Positions 9,081-17,686 of a stretch of 58,262 nucleotides of DNA are shown piece by piece. Origin of the DNA: Streptobacillus canis (GTDB lineage Bacteria; Fusobacteriota; Fusobacteriia; Fusobacteriales; Leptotrichiaceae); the NCBI RefSeq assembly GCF_009733925.1, contig NZ_WOEI01000006.1, positions 1 through 58,262 on the forward strand. The letters are read 5' to 3'. Position numbers and translations under genes: made by a program. The notes beneath the pieces are model-generated. The model made no database searches and had not been told where the DNA came from. It worked only from the letters and a program-made list of their open reading frames with translations. Numbering within the stretch: position 1 is the first letter of the stretch; every line of letters starts with the position of its first letter.

Positions 9081-10265
9081 ATGGAATTATTAAACAAGGT
9101 AAGAGAGAAATTTGAAACAGTAGAATTAAAACAAGAGATAATTTATAGAGGTTTACATGAAGCATTAACAAAAGTTGATGAAAATAGTGATGTATTTATA
9201 AACCACTTCCCTAGACCATCAAGTGTTAATAATATTTATCCACCTATTTTAAATGGTGGGGAATGGGATGATTGGACTAGTGGATTTTGGACAGGAATTT
9301 TATGGTTAGCTCATGAGATTACATTAGAAGAAAAATATAAGAAAATAGCAGATTATCAATTAAAAACATATAAAGAAAGAATAGATAATAATATTGCAGT
9401 AGATCATCATGATTTAGGATTTTTATATATTCCTTCAGTAGTTGCTAATTATAAAATAACAAAATCAGAAGTTGCAAAACAAGCAGGAATTAAAGCTGCT
9501 GATGTATTAATGAGAAGATATAGAGAAAAAGGTGAATTTATACAAGCATGGGGAGTATTAGATAAACCAGAAGATTATAGACTTATTATAGATTGTAACT
9601 TAAATGTTCCATTATTATTCTGGGCAAGTGAAGTTACTGGAGATAATAAATATAGAGAAGTTGCAACAAAACATTTAGAGACAGTTTCTAAAGTAATAGT
9701 AAGAGAAAATGGAACTACTTTCCATACTTTTTACTTCGATACAGAAACAGGTAACCCATTAAAAGGAGTTACTGCACAAGGTAAATCAGATGATTCAACT
9801 TGGGCAAGAGGTCAAGCATGGGGAGTTTATGGTTTTGCATTAGCATATAGACACTTACAAGATAAAAAATATATAGATTTATACAAAAAAGTTACTAATA
9901 CTTTTTTAAATAAACTACCAGAAGATGATGTATGTTATTGGGATATGGATTTTAAACCAGAAGATAATGAAGAAAGAGATAGTTCATCATCAGCAATTGC
10001 TGCTTGTGGAATACTTGAAATGCATAAATATTTATCAGATGATGATCCCGATAAAGCGATTTACTATAACGCAGCTATGGCAATGATTAAAGCTTTAATT
10101 GAAGGATATACAACTAAAGGTATGAATTCTAATGCTTTACTTAAAGAAGCAGTATATTCAAAGCCACATAATAATGGTGTGGGAGAAAGTTGTATATGGG
10201 GAGATTATTTCTATATGGAAGCTTTAGTTAGAATTTTAAAACCTGAATGGAATATTTATTGGTAA
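9081..10265 (+). CDS. ugl: Unsaturated glucuronyl hydrolase (glycoside hydrolase family 88)
   Basis: A 394-residue alpha/alpha-barrel hydrolase that removes the 4,5-unsaturated uronic acid left by lyases. Two Asp residues stand where family 88 needs them: Asp111 in HHDLGF and Asp171 in IIDCNLN, 60 apart, nearly the spacing (88 and 149) of the Bacillus GL1 enzyme. Other family blocks are WTSGFWTG (65-72) and STWARGQAWG. There is no signal peptide, so it is cytoplasmic. An AAGGAG site precedes the ATG. The released unsaturated uronate would go to 2-keto-3-deoxygluconate catabolism, whose genes are not in the window. Confidence 0.93.
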   Translation: MELLNKVREKFETVELKQEIIYRGLHEALTKVDENSDVFINHFPRPSSVNNIYPPILNGGEWDDWTSGFWTGILWLAHEITLEEKYKKIADYQLKTYKERIDNNIAVDHHDLGFLYIPSVVANYKITKSEVAKQAGIKAADVLMRRYREKGEFIQAWGVLDKPEDYRLIIDCNLNVPLLFWASEVTGDNKYREVATKHLETVSKVIVRENGTTFHTFYFDTETGNPLKGVTAQGKSDDSTWARGQAWGVYGFALAYRHLQDKKYIDLYKKVTNTFLNKLPEDDVCYWDMDFKPEDNEERDSSSSAIAACGILEMHKYLSDDDPDKAIYYNAAMAMIKALIEGYTTKGMNSNALLKEAVYSKPHNNGVGESCIWGDYFYMEALVRILKPEWNIYW

Positions 10266-10277
10266 GGAGAATATTGA

Positions 10278-12401
10278 ATGAGAAATAAATTGATTTTACT
10301 TTCGATTTTAGGATTTTTATCACAGGCAAGTGAAAATAATTTTAGTGGATATATAAAAAGTGATTTAAAGTATACTCATAAAATGAGAGAAATTGAATAT
10401 GATAGTAAGGGTGTAAGAACAGAAGATTTGGTGAAACCTTTAAGTCAAACAATTAATTTTAATTTAGATTCAGGCGGCTATTTATATCAAGGGAAAAATC
10501 TTTTTGTATTTGGAGGAGTAGAAACACAGACAAAAAAAGAGGAAAATAAAAAAGATAGTAAATATACTAATTATTATGTAGGAGCAAGAGTTGATGCGCC
10601 CGTAAGTGATAATTTTGATTTAAATATATTAATAGCGCATAAAAAAGGTTATGTAATAAATAAAAAATTAGTAGAAAAAGTTAATGGTAAAAATAAAATA
10701 GAAAAAGTAGAGAGCAAAAAAGTTTTAGAAAGTGCTGTTAATGAACATATTAAAGTTAAAGATAGAAAAGCAGATCTAAGAGAGAATGGATACAGTTTAG
10801 ATGTAGATAGAAATAATATTTTTTCTTTAGTATTAAATGGAAGAATAAATAGAAAAACTAGTTTAATTTTAGGTGCAATATATACTAATAAAGATTTTGA
10901 AACAGGAACTCATGAATACGAAGCTTTTATTAAAACAAGTGGAAAAATTAATCATAAAACATTTATGAAAACAGATAATACTTATGTAGTTGATAAAGAA
11001 AACTATAAAGAATTAGGTGGAGTAAAATCAGAATTTAATTTTGATACTAAGTTAACATCAAAAGTAAATATGAAAAATGATTTAGTTTTAGAAGTTAAGA
11101 AAATAAAAGAAATAAATAAATTTGAATTTACTTCAAATAACGAGTATGTAAATACTTTAGTAGATAATTTAAAACTTACAAATAATTTAAAGTATAATAC
11201 AGTAGTTGATGCAAGAAAAGATGGTAGTATGGTACATAAACCAGAGATTAAATTAGCTGGAGAATATAAAGTTAATAATACAAATTTAAAATTTGAAGTT
11301 AACGATAAGTTAGAAGTAGCTCATACTTTTGCAACTAAACCAGAATTAACAACTTTAAAAAATAGATTTGAAACTAAAATAGATGTACAAAATGTTGAGA
11401 GTAATTTTGGTAAGAAATTACAATTCAAATATGCATTAAATTATGAAAAAAATAAAGATTTAGTACATGAAGTTTTAGTGGGTCCTAGTTTTTGGTTTAA
11501 AGGAGATGATGAAAATCATTCATTAGACTTAAGATATGTTGCGAAAGTTGAAGATAAATTAGATAACAGCATTTTTATTAAAGCATTAAATGAAAAGAAA
11601 TATAATTTTACAAATACTAATTTAGATTTAAAATTAGAAACATATAATTATACTAATTTTGATACTATTAATACAGTAAAAGAGAAGAATATTTTTAATA
11701 TTTTCTTGTTAAATCCTAGTTTAAAATTTGTTAATACAGCTAGTAATTTAAAAACAACATTATTTTCTGAACTACAATACTATAATATATACAAAGAAAA
11801 TAATAATAACTTAGTTAATTCAGTTTCAGCAAAACTTAATTTAGAATTAAGGCATAATACTACTAGAAAGTTAGAAACAGTATTTAATTTAAATAATACA
11901 TATGGATATAATTTCTTACAACAAGAATATTTCAAAGTTGCAAGAGACTATATTAAAGAATTTGGTGCAGATAAATTTAAAGATAAAGAATACACTGCAT
12001 TAGATAATTATGTTAAAACATTAGATGCAACTAGACAAGATGCATATATTGCAACTTTAAAAAATGTAGATACAGTTGAAAGTAAAATTAATACTTTACA
12101 TTCATATAGAATGAATCCTAAATTTTCTTTAGTTATTAAAGAATTACATGGTAAATTACAATTAATACCATATGTAGAAGGAGTATTAGATTTTAAATCA
12201 TATAGATATAATTCAGCAAATTATGCTAAAGAACTTAAAGAAAAGAAAGATGCTATAAATAAAGCTCATATGGGTTCAGCTGAAAGAAAAGAAAAAAATG
12301 AAATCTATCAGGCAGCAATTAAAGATGCAAATGCTAATAAAAATTTTAATTTTAGAAACTTTGAAGGTAGAATAGGAATTAATATTAAATATTCATGGTA
12401 A
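10278..12401 (+). CDS. Predicted outer-membrane beta-barrel protein, candidate oligosaccharide channel
   Basis: A 707-residue protein of no family that I recognise. It has an N-terminal signal peptide (about residues 1-17), long alternating polar/hydrophobic stretches typical of transmembrane beta-strands, and a terminal strand ending in KYSW. The C-terminal aromatic is the usual barrel-assembly signal. It is the last gene of the glycosaminoglycan cassette, 12 bases after the glucuronyl hydrolase and before a strong terminator. A role in passing polymer fragments across the outer membrane is inferred from position. No TonB box or plug domain is evident. It shares the C-terminal style of the protein at 31476. 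Confidence 0.65.
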   Translation: MRNKLILLSILGFLSQASENNFSGYIKSDLKYTHKMREIEYDSKGVRTEDLVKPLSQTINFNLDSGGYLYQGKNLFVFGGVETQTKKEENKKDSKYTNYYVGARVDAPVSDNFDLNILIAHKKGYVINKKLVEKVNGKNKIEKVESKKVLESAVNEHIKVKDRKADLRENGYSLDVDRNNIFSLVLNGRINRKTSLILGAIYTNKDFETGTHEYEAFIKTSGKINHKTFMKTDNTYVVDKENYKELGGVKSEFNFDTKLTSKVNMKNDLVLEVKKIKEINKFEFTSNNEYVNTLVDNLKLTNNLKYNTVVDARKDGSMVHKPEIKLAGEYKVNNTNLKFEVNDKLEVAHTFATKPELTTLKNRFETKIDVQNVESNFGKKLQFKYALNYEKNKDLVHEVLVGPSFWFKGDDENHSLDLRYVAKVEDKLDNSIFIKALNEKKYNFTNTNLDLKLETYNYTNFDTINTVKEKNIFNIFLLNPSLKFVNTASNLKTTLFSELQYYNIYKENNNNLVNSVSAKLNLELRHNTTRKLETVFNLNNTYGYNFLQQEYFKVARDYIKEFGADKFKDKEYTALDNYVKTLDATRQDAYIATLKNVDTVESKINTLHSYRMNPKFSLVIKELHGKLQLIPYVEGVLDFKSYRYNSANYAKELKEKKDAINKAHMGSAERKEKNEIYQAAIKDANANKNFNFRNFEGRIGINIKYSW

Positions 12402-12406
12402 TTTAG

Positions 12407-12438
12407 AATCCTCTAGATTTTTTCTAGAGGATTTTATA
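12407..12438 (+). terminator. Rho-independent terminator of the glycosaminoglycan cassette
   Basis: An 11-bp perfect stem (AATCCTCTAGA pairing with TCTAGAGGATT), a five-T loop and a T-rich tail follow the barrel gene directly. This marks the end of the cassette. Confidence 0.85.
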
Positions 12439-12466
12439 TAATATAAATAAAATAGGAGGTAATATT

Positions 12467-12835
12467 ATGTATATAACTAAAGGTAAAAGTTTACAAAAAT
12501 ATGAAGTAACTACAGAAACAAATGGATCTGTATATAACATGGACTATAAGAAAGTAGATCCTATAGGAACTAGTCCTGTTGGATTATTAAATTCAGCATT
12601 AGTTGGATGTATAATTATGGGTATTAAATCATATTATAACATTATGGGTATAGATGTTAAAGTAGAAGTAGAATCTAGACTTGATGGAATGAATATAGAT
12701 ATGGATATTAATATAGATACAGAAATTAGTGAAGCAGAACTTGAAAGATTACTTGCTTTTGTTGATGAAAAATGTACAGTATCAAGAATGTTATCTAAAG
12801 AAGTAAAAGTAATTAAAAATATTAAGGGGATATAA
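12467..12835 (+). CDS. OsmC/Ohr-family peroxiredoxin-like protein
   Basis: A 122-residue OsmC-family protein. These reduce organic hydroperoxides with two cysteines. Here Cys48 (ALVGCIIM, at the start of the long helix) and Cys103 (EKCTVSRML) are in the expected places. It is slightly shorter than typical family members. A strong AGGAGGT site precedes the ATG. Its stop overlaps the start of the next gene by one base (TAATG), so the two are translationally coupled. Confidence 0.85.
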   Translation: MYITKGKSLQKYEVTTETNGSVYNMDYKKVDPIGTSPVGLLNSALVGCIIMGIKSYYNIMGIDVKVEVESRLDGMNIDMDINIDTEISEAELERLLAFVDEKCTVSRMLSKEVKVIKNIKGI

Positions 12836-13536
12836 TGGAATTTATAATAGAAAATAGTTATTGGGAACTATTCCCTAATTCTAAATTGGGAGTGGTATTA
12901 ATAAAAAATATAGAGAATAATGCTGAAAGTAATGAAGAAATAAAAAAAATGCTTGAAGAAGCAAATGAAAGTGCAAAAAAATTTTTTGTTAAAGAAACTT
13001 TTAGTGAAAATCCAGTGATTAAAGTATGGAGAGACGCTTATCAGAAATTCAAAACTAAAAAAGGTGTAAGATCTTCTATAGAAGCTTTACTTAAAAGAAT
13101 AGAAAAAGGAAATCCAGTTACAAGTATTAATCCACTTGTAGATATATATAATATTGTATCATTAAAATATGGGATGCCTTGTGGAGCAGAAGATATAGAT
13201 ACTTTTGTAGGTGATTTAAGATTAGGTATTACTGAAGGTAATGATGAGTTTTACTTAATAGGTGAAGAAAATAATAGCCCTACATTACCAGGAGAATTAT
13301 GTTACAAAGATGATGCAGGAGCAGTATGTAGATGTTTTAACTGGAGAGATGGAAAGAGAACTATGGTAACAGAGAAAACAAGAAATGTATTTCTTGTTAT
13401 AGAATTAATAGATGAAAAAAGAGAAGAAGAGTTACAAAAAGCATTAGATGAAATAAAAAATAATGTAGAAAAATATTTAGGAGCAACTACAGAATCGCTA
13501 ATTTTAGATAAGACTATTGAAAAAATAACTATATAA
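12835..13536 (+). CDS. Stand-alone B3/B4 tRNA-binding domain protein
   Basis: A 233-residue protein made of the B3/B4 domain known from the beta subunit of phenylalanyl-tRNA synthetase, where it hosts the editing site. Visible landmarks are the region SINPLVDIYNIVSLKYGMP, then GAEDID, and the later CRCFNWRDGKRTMVTE. Free-standing versions are common, but their role is not established. Deacylation of mischarged tRNA or binding of amino-acid-like ligands are possibilities. It is coupled to the OsmC gene by a one-base overlap. It is distinct from pheT in this window (48074). Confidence 0.8.
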   Translation: MEFIIENSYWELFPNSKLGVVLIKNIENNAESNEEIKKMLEEANESAKKFFVKETFSENPVIKVWRDAYQKFKTKKGVRSSIEALLKRIEKGNPVTSINPLVDIYNIVSLKYGMPCGAEDIDTFVGDLRLGITEGNDEFYLIGEENNSPTLPGELCYKDDAGAVCRCFNWRDGKRTMVTEKTRNVFLVIELIDEKREEELQKALDEIKNNVEKYLGATTESLILDKTIEKITI

Positions 13537-13543
13537 AAATTAA

Positions 13544-13571
13544 TTGATTTTTTATGGATTTAAGGTATAAT
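13544..13571 (+). promoter_or_regulatory. Sigma-70-type promoter of the 13601 lipoprotein gene
   Basis: The -35 is TTGATT (13544-13549) and the -10 is TATAAT (13566-13571), with 16 bases between. It is followed by GGAGGAG and the ATG at 13601. Confidence 0.7.
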
Positions 13572-13600
13572 ATATTAAATAATTTATTAAGGAGGAGAAA

Positions 13601-14095
13601 ATGAAAAAAATAATTATAATGTTGATGTTTTTAGTGTTTTCGCTTTTTTCATGTAGTACAGTACCTAAAATATCAGCTGAAGATATTAAAGTAATGACAA
13701 CAAGAACTTATCAAAAATCCATGAAAGATGTTTATTATGCAACTAGAGATATGATAGTTGAAAAAGAATTTAATATTATCACATCTAATATAGATGATGG
13801 ATTTATTAAAGGATATACAGAAATTCAAACAAGTGATGAATCATTTAATGTATTGGTAGGCTCGAAAGTATTTAAAAATCTTACCATTGATGCGGTTTTA
13901 ACTCCGATAGATAATGGAGTTAAAGTTAGACTTTTGGTAAGTGAACAATTTAAAAGTAAGGATGGTATAGGAATTTTAGATGTATTATCATTTAATTTTA
14001 AAACATCTAAAGAACATACAACTTTAACACCGATATATAATGTAGAATTATATAATAAATTGTTTGATTTAATTGAAAATAAAATTAATAAATAA
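13601..14095 (+). CDS. Small lipoprotein of unknown function
   Basis: A 164-residue protein with a lipoprotein signal peptide (lipobox LFSC, Cys18). The mature part is a compact alpha/beta domain with TYQKSMKDVYYATRDMI, FNIITSNIDDGFIKGYTE and a strand-rich middle. This layout (a helix, then strands that follow a change-of-conformation theme) is common in small envelope lipoproteins, but I do not recognise a named family. It is monocistronic, with its own promoter and a terminator after it. An envelope location is secure. The function is unknown. Confidence 0.75.
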   Translation: MKKIIIMLMFLVFSLFSCSTVPKISAEDIKVMTTRTYQKSMKDVYYATRDMIVEKEFNIITSNIDDGFIKGYTEIQTSDESFNVLVGSKVFKNLTIDAVLTPIDNGVKVRLLVSEQFKSKDGIGILDVLSFNFKTSKEHTTLTPIYNVELYNKLFDLIENKINK

Positions 14096-14179
14096 AAAGT
14101 CTAGTCTAAAACTCTTACAAATATATAGTTTAAAACACTTAGTAGATAATTTTATTTTATTGTAACAATTGAAAAAAAT

Positions 14180-14220
14180 AAAAATGGAGAATTCTAAAAA
14201 ATAGTATCCTCCATTTTTTT
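14180..14220. terminator. Bidirectional terminator between convergent genes
   Basis: AAAAATGGAG (14180-14189) pairs with CTCCATTTTT (14209-14218). A-runs on one side and T-runs on the other let it serve both the lipoprotein gene (+) and the amidotransferase-like gene (-), which ends at 14224. Confidence 0.75.
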
Positions 14221-14223
14221 TAA

Positions 14224-14949
14224 TTATTTTAGAACATTATTCTCTGCTTTTTGTATAAACAAATCAAATATTGGTTTAGAATCTTCTAATACTTCTGGAT
14301 GCCATTGTAATGCAAGTATAAAGTTCTTATTATCCTTATACTTTATAGCCTCTATAATTCCATCACTAGCTTTAGCTATGACTTTAAAGTCATCTGCAAG
14401 TTTATCTATAGCTTGATGATGATAAGAATTTACATATATTTCATCTCTTCCATACATATCTTTTAATACATCTTCTATTTGTATAAAATGACTTGGAAGA
14501 TTAAATCTTGTTTTTTGAGTATGTTGTATTACTTCTTTTTCGTGTTGAGATATATCTTGATAAAGCGTTCCTCCAAAAGTAACATTAAGTAGTTGTAATC
14601 CTCTACATATACCAAGTATAGGTTTACCTAATCTAAAGACTTCTTTAATTAACTTCATCTCAAAGACATCTCTTTTTAGTAATGTAGCTCCTAATAGTTT
14701 GTGTGGATCTTGTCCATATAGACTAGGAGTAACATCATATCCTCCAGTAACCAAAAGTCCATCTATCATTTCAGCATATTTTCTAATTACTTCAATATTA
14801 TCATTTACTGGAAGTACTACAGGAACAGCTTCAGATCTAGTTACACTGTTGATATAGCTTTCAGAAATATATGTTTCTCCAAGACCAGAGAAAACACCTT
14901 CATTTTCATATCTTAAACTACTAGTAACACCTATTAATACATTCTTCAT
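14224..14949 (-). CDS. Class I glutamine amidotransferase-like hydrolase (PuuD/peptidase C26 family)
   Basis: A 241-residue enzyme of the gamma-glutamyl-gamma-aminobutyrate hydrolase family. The nucleophile elbow is GICRG (Cys115), and the other catalytic residues are His217 and Glu219 in QWHPE. The N-terminal block IGVTSS and the DGLLVTGGYDVTPSLYG block are typical. Family members hydrolyse gamma-glutamyl amides, for instance in putrescine breakdown, but many have untested substrates. No putrescine genes are nearby, so the precise substrate is unknown. An AGGTGAT-type ribosome-binding site precedes the ATG. Confidence 0.87.
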   Translation of the reverse strand: MKNVLIGVTSSLRYENEGVFSGLGETYISESYINSVTRSEAVPVVLPVNDNIEVIRKYAEMIDGLLVTGGYDVTPSLYGQDPHKLLGATLLKRDVFEMKLIKEVFRLGKPILGICRGLQLLNVTFGGTLYQDISQHEKEVIQHTQKTRFNLPSHFIQIEDVLKDMYGRDEIYVNSYHHQAIDKLADDFKVIAKASDGIIEAIKYKDNKNFILALQWHPEVLEDSKPIFDLFIQKAENNVLK

Positions 14950-15011
14950 AATATCACCTCATTAATATAATATATATATTATACAACTTTGATTTAGTTT
15001 TGTAAATATAT

Positions 15012-15045
15012 ATCACTGGGATGTGTGAAAACACATCCCAGTGAT
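15012..15045 (-). terminator. Terminator hairpin after the DUF2147 gene
   Basis: A perfect 15-bp stem (15012-15026 with 15031-15045) closed by a GAAA loop on the + strand. It lies just past the stop of the - strand DUF2147 gene. The T-run after it on that strand is modest. Confidence 0.75.
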
Positions 15046-15046
15046 T

Positions 15047-15499
15047 TTATTTGTATCTCTTCCATGTTTGAGTTTTACCTATTAAAGTTAATCCAGGTAA
15101 GTGACCTCTAACTTTTAATGTTCCATTTTCTTGTAATACCATATAGCAGCTATATGTTTTACCAGTTGATGGATCATAAATTTTACCATCTTCATAAGTG
15201 TTGTTTGAATCGTTATAAACAAATCCACTTACAAAGTCTATTCCTTCTAAAGTTCTAGATTGTTTTGATTTATCGGGATTATTAACATCTTTTTTTAATT
15301 CTCCTTTATCATCAAATCTCTCTGTTAATTGATAAATTTTACCATAAACTTTACCATTCTTTTCATAGATATCCACGATTATTCTATTAGCTCCTGCAGA
15401 ACTTGTTTCAGTAATCCATCTACCAAAAGCATCTTCCTTTGCAGCCATAGCAAATAGTGGCATTAAAAGAATAGTTAAGAAATAAAAAATTTTCTTCAT
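15047..15499 (-). CDS. Exported DUF2147-family protein
   Basis: A 150-residue protein with a cleavable signal peptide (about residues 1-20, ending AMAA). The DUF2147 pattern is clear: FGRWITE at the start of the mature part, IVDIYEKNGKVYGKIYQL, GKIYDPSTGKTYSC, and KVRGHLPGLTLIGKTQTW near the end. These small periplasmic or surface domains are widespread in diderms and of unknown function. It is monocistronic between a promoter at 15540-15568 and a strong hairpin. Confidence 0.85.
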   Translation of the reverse strand: MKKIFYFLTILLMPLFAMAAKEDAFGRWITETSSAGANRIIVDIYEKNGKVYGKIYQLTERFDDKGELKKDVNNPDKSKQSRTLEGIDFVSGFVYNDSNNTYEDGKIYDPSTGKTYSCYMVLQENGTLKVRGHLPGLTLIGKTQTWKRYK

Positions 15500-15539
15500 C
15501 TTTCCTCCTTTTTACACCTGAAAAATTGGTGTATAATTA

Positions 15540-15568
15540 ATGATAACAACTATTAAAATTAAAGTCAA
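15540..15568 (-). promoter_or_regulatory. Promoter of the DUF2147 gene
   Basis: Read on the - strand: -35 TTGACT (15568-15563), 17 bases, -10 TATCAT (15545-15540). An AAGGAGG ribosome-binding site then precedes the ATG at 15499. Confidence 0.65.
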
Positions 15569-15625
15569 TAGTATTTTTTTTCAAGGGTAAAGGAATAAAG
15601 AAAATACGTTGTTTAACATATGTAT

Positions 15626-15656
15626 ATATATTATATATTATATATTATATATTATT
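15626..15656. repeat. Short tandem repeat, ATATATT x 4
   Basis: Four exact copies of a 7-base AT unit plus a partial fifth, lying in the gap after the M20 gene. It may be a slippage-prone spacer. No gene is affected directly. Confidence 0.8.
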
Positions 15657-15660
15657 GTCA

Positions 15661-16836
15661 TTAATTATTTAAAAAATAAAGGGCAACCTTAAGATATACT
15701 GAGCTTGCAACTAATAGAGCTTCTTCATCTATATCAAATTCTTGATGATGATGTGCTCTAGTAGTGTATGGTTTGCTTTCATTTCTACTTCCTATTCTAG
15801 CAAAACATCCTTTTGTTACAGCTAAATAATCTGCAAAATCTTCAGCCCCTAATGTTTTTGGCACATTAGTAATAATATTATCTATTCCTATTAAATCTTT
15901 TACAGCTTCTATTGAAATATCAATAGCTTCGTCATTATTTATTAATGGATTAGCTGCGTTATAGTTTTCAAATGCTGCCTCACAATTATGTATTTTAGCT
16001 GTTAATTTAGCAATTTCTTCAACCTTAGCTAGAATATATTCTCTAGTTTCATAATCAAATGCCCTTACTGTTCCTTCGATATATGCATCATTTGCAATGA
16101 TATTGTATCTAGTTCCAGCATTTAAAACACCTATTCCTACAACTCCTTCTTTTAATGGATCTAGTTGTCTTGCAATAATATTTTGTAATGCAACTACTAT
16201 ATTACTTGCTGCAACTAATGCATCTTTACCTTTGTGAGGTGCACAAACATGTGCACTCTCACCTTTAACAAATATTTTAAAGATGTCACAAGAAGCATTA
16301 GCTGGACCTTTTGTTAATCCGACCTTCCCTACATCTATAGAGGAATCTAAGTGTATACCAAATGATAGATCTACATCATCAAGATGTCCTTCTTTTACAA
16401 AAATTTTTGCTCCTCTTCCAATTTCTTCTGCTTGTTGAAAAGCAAATTTAATTGTACCAGAAAATTTATCTCTATTTTTATTTAGTATTAAACAAGTAGT
16501 AAGAAGAGATGTAGCATGTCCATCATGTCCACATGCGTGAGATAACCCTTTTATTTTTGAAGTGTACTCACATTCTTTTTTATCTTCTATTTCTAAGGCA
16601 TCAATATCAGATCTTAGAAATATTGTTTTATTTTTCTCTTCTTTTTCACCTTTGATTATAGCCAGTGTTCCTGTTTCACCAACTTTAACAAATTCAATGT
16701 TGTTTTCTTTTAATATATCCTGAATAAATTTAGCTGTGTTATATTCTTTTAAACTTGGTTCAGGATGTTGATGTAAAAATCTTCTATTATTTATCGTAAA
16801 TTCTCTATATTTTTCTACTTCATTTTTAATATTCAT
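15661..16836 (-). CDS. M20-family amidohydrolase (HipO/N-acyl-amino-acid amidohydrolase type)
   Basis: A 391-residue metallohydrolase. The metal-binding and catalytic blocks are SHACGHDGH (99-107), AEEIGRGA with Glu137-Glu138, and the dimerisation-domain motif SAHVCAPHKGKDA. Family members release amino acids from N-acyl, hippuryl or related conjugates in the cytoplasm. It is the last gene of the metNIQ operon, 13 bases after metQ. This suggests it frees methionine (or another amino acid) from a conjugate such as N-acetyl- or N-formyl-methionine brought in by the transporter. That substrate is inferred from context. Confidence 0.85.
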   Translation of the reverse strand: MNIKNEVEKYREFTINNRRFLHQHPEPSLKEYNTAKFIQDILKENNIEFVKVGETGTLAIIKGEKEEKNKTIFLRSDIDALEIEDKKECEYTSKIKGLSHACGHDGHATSLLTTCLILNKNRDKFSGTIKFAFQQAEEIGRGAKIFVKEGHLDDVDLSFGIHLDSSIDVGKVGLTKGPANASCDIFKIFVKGESAHVCAPHKGKDALVAASNIVVALQNIIARQLDPLKEGVVGIGVLNAGTRYNIIANDAYIEGTVRAFDYETREYILAKVEEIAKLTAKIHNCEAAFENYNAANPLINNDEAIDISIEAVKDLIGIDNIITNVPKTLGAEDFADYLAVTKGCFARIGSRNESKPYTTRAHHHQEFDIDEEALLVASSVYLKVALYFLNN

Positions 16837-16849
16837 CTATATCACCTTT

Positions 16850-17668
16850 TTACCAGGCAGTAACTGAACTACCTTTGCTTATTCTATCTATAATTTCTTT
16901 TACTTCATCTGTTTGGAAAGCTTTAACTATTTTTTTGTATACTTCATTATCTTTATCTTCTTCTCTAGCAACAATAATATTTATATATGGTTTAGATTTC
17001 TCATCTATTTTTTCTAAGAATATTGCATCTACAGTAGGAGTTAATCCACTATCCACAGCAACTCCATTATTAATTACAGCTGCAGCAACATCTTGTAATG
17101 ATCTTGCAGTTTGTGATGCATCAACTGGAACTATATTTAAATTCTTAGGATTTCCTTCTACATCTTTAGGAGTAGGGAATTCTTCAGCATCAGCCTTAAG
17201 TGTAATTAATCCAGCACTAACTAATAGGTTAATCGCTCTAGCTTGGTTAGTTACATCATTAGGTATGATAATAGTATCACCATCTACTAATTCTTCAACG
17301 TTCTTAATTTTGTTAGAGTATAGACCTATAGGAGCTATAACTGTATCCCCTATTGGAGTTAAATTAGCATTCTTTTCTTTATTATAGTTTGCTAAAAATA
17401 TTCTGTGTTGGAATGCATTTAAATCTATGTCTCCATTTAATAGAGCATCATTTGGTTGGTTATAGTCTGAAAATTTAACTATTTCTAATTCAATATTTTC
17501 TTTAATTAATACTTCTTTTAAATAATCCCAAGTTTCTGATGTAGAACCTACAACACCAATTTTAACCTTAGTTACATCACTTTTAACTTCTTCTTTTTTA
17601 TTACCGCAAGATAATAAGACAAATCCTAATACAAATACTACTAATCCTTTTAATATATTTTTTAACAT
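16850..17668 (-). CDS. metQ: Methionine ABC transporter substrate-binding lipoprotein
   Basis: A 272-residue NlpA/MetQ-family lipoprotein (lipobox LLSC, Cys21). Family blocks are KIGVVGSTSETWDYLKEVL, NQPNDALLNGDIDLNAFQH, PNDVTNQARAINLL and IDPKD-like positions replaced by VPVDASQTARSLQDV. It should bind methionine (D or L forms) at the outer face of the inner membrane. It follows metI by 18 bases in a metN-metI-metQ order, which supports the assignment. Confidence 0.9.
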   Translation of the reverse strand: MLKNILKGLVVFVLGFVLLSCGNKKEEVKSDVTKVKIGVVGSTSETWDYLKEVLIKENIELEIVKFSDYNQPNDALLNGDIDLNAFQHRIFLANYNKEKNANLTPIGDTVIAPIGLYSNKIKNVEELVDGDTIIIPNDVTNQARAINLLVSAGLITLKADAEEFPTPKDVEGNPKNLNIVPVDASQTARSLQDVAAAVINNGVAVDSGLTPTVDAIFLEKIDEKSKPYINIIVAREEDKDNEVYKKIVKAFQTDEVKEIIDRISKGSSVTAW

Positions 17669-17686
17669 AATTTTTCCTCCTAAATT

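Noticed and set aside
15626..15656. CRISPR-like repeats
   Set aside because: The unit is only 7 bases, copies are contiguous without spacers, and no cas gene is present.
16875..17387. 170-codon open frame on the + strand within metQ
   Set aside because: It is antisense to a clear metQ gene. Its composition is that of a reversed coding strand and it has no ribosome-binding site.
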